Assembly (NCBI RefSeq): GCF_026011715.1
Contig: NZ_BRVM01000026.1
Coordinates: forward strand, 1-38,662
DNA from: Cytobacillus sp. NCCP-133
GTDB taxonomy: Bacteria; Bacillota; Bacilli; Bacillales; Cytobacillaceae
DNA: 38,662 nucleotides
Direction: 5' to 3'
In this document: in pieces, positions 1 to 7,312 of the stretch
How positions within the stretch are numbered: position 1 is the stretch's first letter
Layout: the number at the start of each line of letters is the position of its first letter
Made by a program: the position numbers and the translations under genes
The notes under the pieces: generated by a model
What the model was told of the DNA's origin: nothing
What the model saw: the letters and a program-made list of their open reading frames with translations, nothing else
The model's database searches: none

Positions 1-27
1 AGTTAAATTGCAGAAGCGCTTTACAGC

Positions 28-58
28 CGCACCGATTGGCTCACGTTATATCGGTGCG
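28..58. repeat. Inverted repeat beside recombinase gene; possible att arm or weak terminator
   Basis: Perfect 9-bp arms CGCACCGAT and ATCGGTGCG are separated by 13 bases. The repeat lies just past the 3' end of the outer serine recombinase gene, at the expected prophage boundary. Only a short A/T stretch follows, so it is a poor rho-independent terminator. A dyad near an attachment site fits serine-recombinase elements, but the other prophage end is outside the window, so attL cannot be confirmed. Confidence 0.35.
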
Positions 59-82
59 AAAGTTGAGTTAATTAGGTTTAGC

Positions 83-1747
83 TTATTTCTTTTTTGGTGT
101 TTTTCGTTCTCTTACACAAAGGGTTCGTTTCACTCCGCATTTAAACTGAAATTCAACTATTCGTTCCTTATAAATAATGCCTCGCTCGATTGTTTTTTTG
201 AAAAGCGATACATCAAAGTCTTCTAGTTTCTCAGTTTCTTCTAATAAGACTAGGAGCGATTGGAATTGCTTTTCTAAATAAAGTTGCTCCTGCATGTTTT
301 CCTCCAGGCTGTCCCGCTCCTGTTGGAGAATTTCCTGTTCATAGATGAGATGTCTTAATGTTGCATCGTAAATGGCATCCCTTGTGGCCGATTCTTTCGC
401 GGCTAGGTCACTGATGCGATCGGTTATGGCTTCAATTTGCGTGTTTAACTCCTCCAGCCTTTGTTGTTCCGGTGGCGAGAGGGATGCTTTTGCAATGGCC
501 TGTTCTGCTTCCTCAATTACTTCATCGAAGTTCTCTTTCATATCTCTTATTATTTTCATAAATGCATTTTCAAGGTCAGTCTCATGGACATAGCTTGTTT
601 TACAATCCTTATAGTCTGGATCTCGTCCTGCAGTCACTCGGCATTGCCAAGCAGAAATGTAATACTTCTCACCCTTCCTGCTTGAAGTCATCCGCCTTCG
701 TATCACCGGCCTTCCACATTCTCCGCAAAAGTACTGATTAGAAAATGGGCTGTGTCCACTAAAGTGTTGCCGATACTTTTTATCCGGGTCCCTCATCATC
801 AAACTTCGCCTTTTTATTTCTTGTTGAACGGCTTCAAAGGTTTCTTCGCTGATAATTGCCGGGTGGGTATTCTTCACATAATATTGTGGCTGAATATCGT
901 GGTTGCGAACGCGTTTATGGGTTAAAAAATCAATCGTAACGGTCTTCTGTGCTAAACAGTGGCCTTGGTACTTCTCTTGTTTTAAGATTTTATAAACCGC
1001 ATCTGACGTCCACGTTTTATTCCCCTTTCCTGTCTTTAATCCGTCTTTTGTCAGGCCTTTTGCAATTCTAGGACACCCTTTGCCTTCTAGGAATTCTCGA
1101 AAAATTCTTCTTACCACCTCTGCTTGCTCTTCGTTGATAATGATTTCTCCATCTTCAGTTGTGTCATAGCCCAGGAAGAATGTAGTCGGCATATGAACAA
1201 TTCCTTGTTGAAACCTCTTTTGTACTCCCCATTTCGTATTTTCACTTACACTGCGGCTTTCTTCCTGTGCCATCGAGGATAAGATGGTTAGGAAAAGCTC
1301 TGACTTCGAATCTAGTGTATCAATATTTTCCTTTTCGAAGAAAACGCCCACGGCAGGACGTAGATTCTTGAGCATCCTTATTCGGGAAATGCAGTCAAGA
1401 GTGTTACGTGCGAAGCGGCTGATTGACTTTGTCAAAATATAGTCAATCCGCCCTTCTTCACAATCTTGTATCATTCGGTTAAATTCTGTACGGTTCTTTG
1501 TAGAAGTTCCTGATATCCCTTCATCTGCATACACATCAACAAGTATCCAAGCTGGGTTTTTACTTACATAATCTTTATAATGAGCCACTTGGAGGTCATA
1601 ACTGCTTGCCTGCATTTCTGATGCAGTTGATACGCGGGCATAAACAGCAATGCGTTTCTTTTGTCCATCAGGATTCTCTTCAGTACGACCTGTTCTGGCT
1701 TTTGCCGGAATTATCCGTACCCTTGAGGGACTTTGATGGTTACTCAT
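83..1747 (-). CDS. Large serine recombinase (site-specific integrase), outer copy
   Basis: A 554-residue recombinase of the large serine family, which cuts and rejoins attP and attB through a 5' phosphoserine link. The N-terminal resolvase domain starts near residue 32. The motif YARVS puts the nucleophile at Ser40 with Arg38 beside it. A Recombinase domain follows at about 190-300, then a zinc ribbon (CGEC at roughly 345, later CRV...DC), then a long coiled coil and basic C-terminus. The ATG has a modest GGGGTAGG-type ribosome binding site that overlaps the stop of the second recombinase gene 8 bases upstream, so the two are probably co-translated. It is the last gene before the presumed prophage end. 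Length and domain order are normal for the family and no lesion is visible. Which of the two enzymes integrates and whether the other is an accessory or partner cannot be told from sequence. Confidence 0.93.
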   Translation of the reverse strand: MSNHQSPSRVRIIPAKARTGRTEENPDGQKKRIAVYARVSTASEMQASSYDLQVAHYKDYVSKNPAWILVDVYADEGISGTSTKNRTEFNRMIQDCEEGRIDYILTKSISRFARNTLDCISRIRMLKNLRPAVGVFFEKENIDTLDSKSELFLTILSSMAQEESRSVSENTKWGVQKRFQQGIVHMPTTFFLGYDTTEDGEIIINEEQAEVVRRIFREFLEGKGCPRIAKGLTKDGLKTGKGNKTWTSDAVYKILKQEKYQGHCLAQKTVTIDFLTHKRVRNHDIQPQYYVKNTHPAIISEETFEAVQQEIKRRSLMMRDPDKKYRQHFSGHSPFSNQYFCGECGRPVIRRRMTSSRKGEKYYISAWQCRVTAGRDPDYKDCKTSYVHETDLENAFMKIIRDMKENFDEVIEEAEQAIAKASLSPPEQQRLEELNTQIEAITDRISDLAAKESATRDAIYDATLRHLIYEQEILQQERDSLEENMQEQLYLEKQFQSLLVLLEETEKLEDFDVSLFKKTIERGIIYKERIVEFQFKCGVKRTLCVRERKTPKKK

Positions 1748-1755
1748 CTCTTTTC

Positions 1756-3357
1756 CTACCCCTTTCTTAAATCAACTATTGTTTCCTTACCGTCAATCCA
1801 ATGCATACAAAAGGACATTGGTGTTATCGCTTTTACACGCACTACCCATGCCCTTAAAAATGAAATATTTTGAAGTTCTTTTTGTAATTGTTTAGATGGA
1901 TCCCTCACTGCATCTAGTTCCTTGAGTTTTGTCTTTGCTTCTTCTCTAAAAGCAAAGTCTTGATCCAGTAGCTCCCACCAATCCTCCCTTATCTTTAGTT
2001 CTTTTTCAATAGATGCTCTTTTCGATGCCAGTTCCTCAAGTTTCTTATCTGTACTATCCGCTTCAGCCCCATTTGCATTAATCAGTGCAATGTTCTCTTC
2101 TAATAAAATTTGTTCTAAATCCAAGCGAAGTCTGTTGTAAGAAAAGTCCCTTGCAGCAACAGCTCTTGTAAGATCCTTTTTCATTCTCTCCATGTCGTAC
2201 ATAAACCGTGCCAGCCGGTAACGCTCGAGAAATGCTTCTTGCATGGCTTCCCTAATCACCTCTTCTTTAATGCTTCGCGTAGTACACAGTTCTTTACTTT
2301 TTACGTTATTCTCACACCGCCATCTAACAACTTCTTTGCAAAGAAATCGATGTAAATTCCCTCCGCATTTCCCACATTGAATTCGGCTGGAAAGTGGGTA
2401 GCGGTTCACCTTTTTAGTTTTATTCGGTTTTTTACGCCTCTCTAGTTCTCGTTGAACTGCTTCAAATGTTTCTCGGCTCACAATCGGTTCATGGTGGTTC
2501 TCAATAAAATACTGATTTCGTTCTCCATTATTGGCCACTCTCTTATGTGAAAGGTAACTTTCTGTATAGAATTTCTGGCAAACCACATCCCCTGTGTAGT
2601 CCCGATTGAGTAGTATCAATCGAACTGTGGCGGAAGACCAATCTGTTCGCCCGTTAATTTTCTTATATCTCTTTTTTATGAATTGCTTAGCAATTTGAGC
2701 AGGTGTCTTTCCATTCAACGCTTCCTCAAATGCTTCTCGAACAATGTGCGCTTCTTCTTCTATAATGATCCATTCTTTCTTTTCGTTCTTTTGGTAGCCC
2801 AGCTTTCTAACAAAGACTGGTTCACCTCTTTCATACCGCTTTTCTAGAGCCCAGTTTATATTCTCTGAAATACTTCGGCTTTCTTCCTGTGCTGTCGCAG
2901 ATAACATGGTAAGGATAAACTCACTTGCCATATCGCCTGTATCAATATTTTCTTTGTCAAAAATAATTCGAACACCAAGCTCGGTCAGTTCTCGAATCGT
3001 GTTAATGGCGTCCAGTACATTTCTCGCAAATCTAGACACCGACTTGCAAAGAATAATATCAATTTTCTTTTCATAAGCGTGTCGGATCATTCGATTAAAG
3101 CCTGGCCGCTTCGCCATCGAAGTTCCAGTCCTTCCTTGGTCTGTATAAATGTCAACCATCTTCCATCCCGGTGTGGAGCGAATTAATTGAGTGTAATGCG
3201 TTTTCTGGTTATCAAATGACCCTTCCTGTTCATCCGAAAGGCTGCTGACTCGTACATATGCAGCCACTCTTAATTTCTTAGGTTGTTCTGCAGGTGGATC
3301 CATTACTGAAAGACCACCTGAGCTTTTTGCAAATGAACCAAATAATGTTTCTGCCAT
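1756..3357 (-). CDS. Large serine recombinase (site-specific integrase), inner copy
   Basis: Second large serine recombinase, 533 residues from the ATG at 3357. That start is chosen because AAAGGAGG sits 7 bases before it; the in-frame TTG 18 bases further upstream would lie ahead of that site. YVRVS places the catalytic serine at residue 38. The GTSMAKRPGFNRM and SRFARN stretches are resolvase-domain hallmarks. A Recombinase domain, a zinc ribbon (CGKCGG ... CENN) and a coiled-coil C-terminus follow. It shares architecture with the gene downstream but differs clearly in sequence, so it is not a recent duplication. Tandem divergent large serine recombinases recall CcrA/CcrB of staphylococcal cassettes, where both proteins are needed for excision. 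That parallel is an inference here. The pair lies after the lysis genes on the same strand but behind terminators. Confidence 0.93.
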   Translation of the reverse strand: MAETLFGSFAKSSGGLSVMDPPAEQPKKLRVAAYVRVSSLSDEQEGSFDNQKTHYTQLIRSTPGWKMVDIYTDQGRTGTSMAKRPGFNRMIRHAYEKKIDIILCKSVSRFARNVLDAINTIRELTELGVRIIFDKENIDTGDMASEFILTMLSATAQEESRSISENINWALEKRYERGEPVFVRKLGYQKNEKKEWIIIEEEAHIVREAFEEALNGKTPAQIAKQFIKKRYKKINGRTDWSSATVRLILLNRDYTGDVVCQKFYTESYLSHKRVANNGERNQYFIENHHEPIVSRETFEAVQRELERRKKPNKTKKVNRYPLSSRIQCGKCGGNLHRFLCKEVVRWRCENNVKSKELCTTRSIKEEVIREAMQEAFLERYRLARFMYDMERMKKDLTRAVAARDFSYNRLRLDLEQILLEENIALINANGAEADSTDKKLEELASKRASIEKELKIREDWWELLDQDFAFREEAKTKLKELDAVRDPSKQLQKELQNISFLRAWVVRVKAITPMSFCMHWIDGKETIVDLRKG

Positions 3358-3428
3358 GTTTTGGCCTCCTTTCAAATTTCATCCCTTTTTCGTAACACCT
3401 GGACAATACTATTCAATCATGGTCACCC

Positions 3429-3479
3429 AAAAAAATATTCTGCTGAATCCGCTCTGTATCAAGGTTCTTCAGCTTTTTT
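3429..3479. terminator. Possible bidirectional terminator upstream of recombinases
   Basis: GCTGAA (3442-3447) pairs with TTCAGC (3468-3473). Seven A flank one side and six T the other, so either strand would give a hairpin followed by U residues. The loop is long (20 bases), which lowers confidence. It would insulate the recombinase genes from late lytic transcription. Confidence 0.4.
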
Positions 3480-3540
3480 GGTTATTGTATATATCACTTA
3501 ATTCCATCCTAATAGCAAGTAATTAAATGGATAAAAAGCA

Positions 3541-3574
3541 GAAAAAAGAGCTGATACCCTGAGAACTATCAGCC
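3541..3574 (-). terminator. Rho-independent terminator after the endolysin gene
   Basis: On the minus strand GCTGATA and TATCAGC form a 7-bp stem (3550-3556 with 3567-3573) followed by TCTTTTTT. It begins 15 bases after the amidase stop codon and marks the end of the late operon. Confidence 0.75.
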
Positions 3575-3588
3575 CTTGTAATGCCGCT

Positions 3589-4572
3589 TTAACCCTTCTT
3601 AATAAAGCCATCAAATCCGGCTTTCTTCATTTTTTCTAGCAATACTTCTGCATTTTTCTTATCTGAAAATGCTCCAACTTGCACACGATATAATGCCTTC
3701 CCATCTGGAGGCTTTTTAATTGGATTAGAAGATTTCAAGACGATCAAGGAGCCTGTCTCAATCCAACTCATAATCCCTGCCGATTCTTTTCCTGTCTTCT
3801 TATCTATTTTTTTGCCAAGCAACACACATTGTCTACCACCCTTTACGACTGCCTTTCCACTGGATACAATTTGTGTTACTTTGTGGTAGGAGCCTGTCCT
3901 TACCCAATCTGGAATCTCAGCCCCACCTGGATAATATCTATTGGCTGAATCTTTTACAGCCACCACATCCCCGACCTGAATGCCTGGCGCTCCTGATGCA
4001 TGACTGTTTTCTTTATTTAAGGAAGTACGTACTGCAGCACGGAAAGTATCCATACTTTCACCATGCTTCGGAAACCAATGCATCACATCCGCATGATTGC
4101 TTGCGATTCTTTTACTAGCTCCTTCAGAATGGCAAATAATATCTTCTTCAGTTAAATCATATTCCCGGCAGAGCTTTACACAAAGATCCACTGCATTCTG
4201 CCAAGCCTTTCTAAAATAGCCTTCGTTCTTTGAAACGTTATAGCCTACCATCGCAGATCCTTTTCCATAAGAAAATCCACCAGGCTCACAAATCTCAAAA
4301 CCAATGTGCGTATTATTTGCAGCTCCGCCAGCATGCCAACCACGATGATTCCAAGGCAAGTACTGCCACACCCCTTTATCATCAACAAAGGCATGAACTG
4401 CAACCTGACGATTGGTTTCACCCGCTTTGTAAGACTTATTCCAACGGCTGAACCAGTCTGCAGCCATAACACCTGGTGTAGCGGTAGAGTGGACCATAAT
4501 TCCTTTGGGAGCAATCTTCTTTCCAGCTGTAAAACAATCATTTCTCGTCATATACTTAACGTTTAGTTCCAT
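3589..4572 (-). CDS. Endolysin: N-acetylmuramoyl-L-alanine amidase with SPOR domain
   Basis: Phage lysin that cleaves the amide bond between muramic acid and the stem peptide. The start is the ATG at 4572 (327 residues), preceded by AAGGGAG; this overlaps the holin end by 17 bases. Residues 1-190 form an Amidase_2/PGRP catalytic domain with zinc-ligand-type His28, GFEICEP at 91-97, and a conserved NHADVMHWF stretch at 159-167. The middle (about 205-285) is an SH3-like region with VRTGSYHKV and SWIETGS. The last 40 residues (YRVQVGAFSDKKNAEVLL) are a SPOR repeat that binds glycan stripped of stem peptides. There is no signal peptide, consistent with export through the holin. SPOR-tailed amidases are typical of Bacillus sporulation and phage lysins. 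Confidence 0.92.
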   Translation of the reverse strand: MELNVKYMTRNDCFTAGKKIAPKGIMVHSTATPGVMAADWFSRWNKSYKAGETNRQVAVHAFVDDKGVWQYLPWNHRGWHAGGAANNTHIGFEICEPGGFSYGKGSAMVGYNVSKNEGYFRKAWQNAVDLCVKLCREYDLTEEDIICHSEGASKRIASNHADVMHWFPKHGESMDTFRAAVRTSLNKENSHASGAPGIQVGDVVAVKDSANRYYPGGAEIPDWVRTGSYHKVTQIVSSGKAVVKGGRQCVLLGKKIDKKTGKESAGIMSWIETGSLIVLKSSNPIKKPPDGKALYRVQVGAFSDKKNAEVLLEKMKKAGFDGFIKKG

Positions 4573-4990
4573 TCTGATCTTCTCCCTTCGCTTTTCCATT
4601 CAATTGAGCTAAGACATCTTTCAATTTCTGTGGTACCGGAAGTCCAATCCTTGTTGAATTTTCCATAATGCTTATTCCTTCATTGGAAAGATAAAAAAAG
4701 ATGACGGCTGTGCGAATGACACTACCCTCACCAATCAGTCGGCTGTCAATGATATGAGCAATGCCGACAAGTATAAAAATAAGGATCTTTTTGAAAATCC
4801 CTCGTGCACCAATTTCACTAGAAAGCTCTCGATTAATAATCGCAACCATAATGCCAGTAATGTAGTCTACAATCACAAAAATAATAAGAGCGTATAAAAA
4901 ACCATCAATTCCCCCAAGGAGCCAGCCCAACCAACCGCCCACTGCTGCAATTACTGTTTGTACAACTATCCAAAACTCTTTTATTGCCAT
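4556..4990 (-). CDS. Phage holin (phi29/holin_4_1-like family)
   Basis: A 144-residue membrane protein from the ATG at 4990, which has GAGGGGAG just upstream; the longer reading from 5011 has no such site. Hydrophobic segments lie near residues 5-25, 27-50 and 65-82, with a further one around 92-105. The C-terminal third (LSNEGISIMENSTRIGLPVP, followed by a KLKDVLAQLN stretch) is the signature of the toxin-secretion/phage-lysis holin family. It forms the membrane lesions that release the amidase encoded by the overlapping downstream gene. The charged, hydrophilic tail is usual. Confidence 0.92.
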   Translation of the reverse strand: MAIKEFWIVVQTVIAAVGGWLGWLLGGIDGFLYALIIFVIVDYITGIMVAIINRELSSEIGARGIFKKILIFILVGIAHIIDSRLIGEGSVIRTAVIFFYLSNEGISIMENSTRIGLPVPQKLKDVLAQLNGKAKGEDQNGTKR

Positions 4991-5027
4991 GTTTCTCCCC
5001 TCGCTCTCCAACCTGTTTTAATCTATA

Positions 5028-5061
5028 TAAAAAGACGCCTGTGATAAGGAATCACAAAGCG
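5028..5061 (-). terminator. Hairpin with U-run between tail genes and lysis genes
   Basis: GTGAT and ATCAC (5041-5045, 5051-5055), extended by CGC/GCG across a small internal loop, form a stem. On the minus strand it is followed by TCTTTTTAT. It would attenuate structural transcription before the holin and amidase. Confidence 0.6.
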
Positions 5062-5077
5062 CCTGTATTTTCATTAT

Positions 5078-6136
5078 TTAATAGGGTGCGTAATACACAT
5101 AACCACTAGCCTTCACATAAAATCCGTCACCTGGAACATAGATAGCTCCACCAAATGTATCTGAATTGGTTGTTGTAAACCCCGGTTGCTCGACTCCTTC
5201 CCAAGTCAGTCCATCAGCTGAGACATACAGCATGCTTTCCTTAAACAAAGCATATTTTCCCCAATCTTCCATCCAGATGATATTTTCTGGATTTGGAATG
5301 TTATTATTGGCGAGATCCCCGACATGAGATAAATTAGTTTCTGTAAGCTCGGTCGCACTGTCGTTCATTACACAAAGATTTACATGAAAAATCCCACTAA
5401 CATAGCGATATTTCATTACAAAAAGCTTATCGTTAACCGAACGGACATACATATAATATGTATTTAAATCCTCTGGAATGGTTGTTGCCCAAGAACCAGG
5501 GCTGGAAGTGCTTGCTGCTGCAATGGAACGATCTCCACCAACAACACCCACAAACTTTCCTTTATGAGTGGTCATGTAACTAAAGATGGGAACTGATGAA
5601 CCATCCGCTCCGACCAATGTCCAGGCTGTTCTTTCTGTTAAAGAATCGAAGCTGTAATAGACAGGTGATTTATAATACCACCAGCTAACAACCCCAGAAC
5701 CAACACTAGAGTCATAGGCTCCTGTGGTCATCGAGTTCTGGGCTCCCTGACAGTACCCAGCATTGTGCCAAGTGACGCCATCAAAAGAAGCAATAAGATT
5801 AGCCAATCCTACAATCTTTGCTAAAAACACTCCACCACCAGCCCACAGAATTTCTGGTTGGCCGTAGCTCCACCAAGGAACATCGACCACTGTCCATTCT
5901 CCAGTACCTTTATTAAAATACGACATATACGGTGTTTTGGCATAGTACACAGCAATCTGTGCATTCCCATTATCATGAACTTTGATTTGCTTTTCGCTTC
6001 CATACTGGGTGTAACCAAAATCATAATAATATTTCTTTTGCCAACTCAAGGTGGGGATGGGCAGAATGAGTCCACCTCTACCACCAAAAGCAGTCCAAAT
6101 TGCTAGTGTATTGTTAAAGTTGCTGTGATAACTCAT
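5078..6136 (-). CDS. Probable tail receptor-binding protein (beta-propeller-like)
   Basis: A 352-residue protein without a confident family. It is rich in Trp, Tyr and Gly and built of short beta-type repeats. Two stretches, SFDGVTWHNAG and SADGLTWEGVE, resemble the Asp-box (SxDxGxTW) turn of sialidase/BNR propellers, and YYSFDSLTERTAWTL is a degenerate third. No catalytic motif is obvious. It sits just after the tail endopeptidase-like gene (3 bases away) and before the lysis cassette, which is where siphovirus receptor-binding or baseplate fibres lie. The start has GGAGGTGGG just upstream, overlapping the previous stop. Role as host-recognition protein is inferred from place and fold-like repeats. 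A structural fibre without binding function is possible. Confidence 0.6.
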   Translation of the reverse strand: MSYHSNFNNTLAIWTAFGGRGGLILPIPTLSWQKKYYYDFGYTQYGSEKQIKVHDNGNAQIAVYYAKTPYMSYFNKGTGEWTVVDVPWWSYGQPEILWAGGGVFLAKIVGLANLIASFDGVTWHNAGYCQGAQNSMTTGAYDSSVGSGVVSWWYYKSPVYYSFDSLTERTAWTLVGADGSSVPIFSYMTTHKGKFVGVVGGDRSIAAASTSSPGSWATTIPEDLNTYYMYVRSVNDKLFVMKYRYVSGIFHVNLCVMNDSATELTETNLSHVGDLANNNIPNPENIIWMEDWGKYALFKESMLYVSADGLTWEGVEQPGFTTTNSDTFGGAIYVPGDGFYVKASGYVYYAPY

Positions 6137-6139
6137 GGT

Positions 6140-7297
6140 CTATCCCACCTCCACCTTTTCGATCCCAGTAATTCTGCCGCTGCTATCTGTTGAATAGTTG
6201 TAACTTGCCGTCTCTCCATCGGCATAGACAATATCAAACCTTGCAGCATCTACTGTCAAAGTTGATACTTCTTTTAACAACAACTCCGAAAAGATTTCTT
6301 CCAAAGTAATACTTGTGATTCGTCCGTTACTATCAGTTGTATAACTATAATCAGCAAAGTACTGATGCGTATCCCCTTTTTCAACTTCATAGGTTACATG
6401 AATCATAGTTGCATCAATAGTCAAATTCTTTACTATCGTATAGGAAACTCCCAGCTGGTCCATTTGGTACTGAAGACCATTAACAGAACTGCCCACATCA
6501 TTTAGTGAACTTTCCACTTTGTTCATCGAGTTTTCAATGCGATAAAAGGTATCCGAAATACTCGGCTTATATCTCCCTACTTCCACTCGAATGTCATAAC
6601 GATAAAAGGGATTGTATTCCAAAGAGATGATCCTTGTTTTCACATCAATACCGAGTGGCTTGAACACAATATGCACATTATCTCCGACTGCTAGATTCAA
6701 AAGTTTAAAGAAAGAAATATTATATGAAGAGGCATTTTCCCTTGAATCATGAGAAACCGATACATCCGTGACGTTTTTTGAACCCATCACTTGCTGATAC
6801 TCACTACTGCCTCGATGTTTTCGAATGTTAATCAAATAGCCGTCATATTCAATTTCGCCGCCCAAAATCGCAATGTATTGCATGAGGGCTGCCCTTCTTG
6901 TCACTTCTTGGTTAATTTTCATCGTGCAGCTTTCTGTAAAATCAAACGTTCCTGCTGAAAAAGGAGTTCCCAATAATAGCTGATTCAACCCAGCTGCAGG
7001 ATCTCCCGTAAAATCAAACACATCTATATTAAATATCTCATCATTTAAAATGTAAGTCACATGCTCACAAGTCACCGAACAAACTGGTAGACTACCTTGC
7101 ATAGACTTCGAGATTTGTACAATTTCAAAAAATTGATTGTTTAGCTTGGCCAGTTGCTTTGTCTTTAAGGCAAGGGCAGACTTGGCTAGAACTGTAAAAG
7201 ATAGCGTAAACTCACCTTCAAGTGTTTCTCTTAAGTTCGCTGACATTACTTTTCTAATTGTTTGAATGAGTGTATTTCCTGAATAAATCTCTATCAC
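6140..7297 (-). CDS. Tail-associated protein, prophage endopeptidase/Tal N-terminal type
   Basis: A minor tail structural protein of the family whose N-terminal part forms the baseplate hub (gp27-like) and whose longer members carry an endopeptidase. The first 270 residues (Y-S-G-N-T-L-I-Q start, ..GEFTLSFTVL.., ..FEIVQISKS.., ..YDIRVEVGRYKPSISDTF) follow the family pattern. After a short helix (MNKVESSLNDVGSSVNGLQYQ) the protein ends with two copies of an ISGI-type beta unit (YSYTTDSNGRITSITLEE and YNYSTDSSGRITGIEKVE). It is shorter than full endopeptidase versions, so the fibre part is delegated to the next gene. GTG at 7297 is preferred because it is 8 bases from AAAGGAGG; a TTG 3 bases upstream is also possible. 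Confidence 0.8.
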   Translation of the reverse strand: MIEIYSGNTLIQTIRKVMSANLRETLEGEFTLSFTVLAKSALALKTKQLAKLNNQFFEIVQISKSMQGSLPVCSVTCEHVTYILNDEIFNIDVFDFTGDPAAGLNQLLLGTPFSAGTFDFTESCTMKINQEVTRRAALMQYIAILGGEIEYDGYLINIRKHRGSSEYQQVMGSKNVTDVSVSHDSRENASSYNISFFKLLNLAVGDNVHIVFKPLGIDVKTRIISLEYNPFYRYDIRVEVGRYKPSISDTFYRIENSMNKVESSLNDVGSSVNGLQYQMDQLGVSYTIVKNLTIDATMIHVTYEVEKGDTHQYFADYSYTTDSNGRITSITLEEIFSELLLKEVSTLTVDAARFDIVYADGETASYNYSTDSSGRITGIEKVEVG

Positions 7298-7312
7298 CAA
7301 TCTGCCCTCCTT

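Noticed and set aside
4230..4566. Plus- and minus-strand frames within the amidase gene
   Set aside because: They are alternate-frame shadows of a well-supported catalytic domain.
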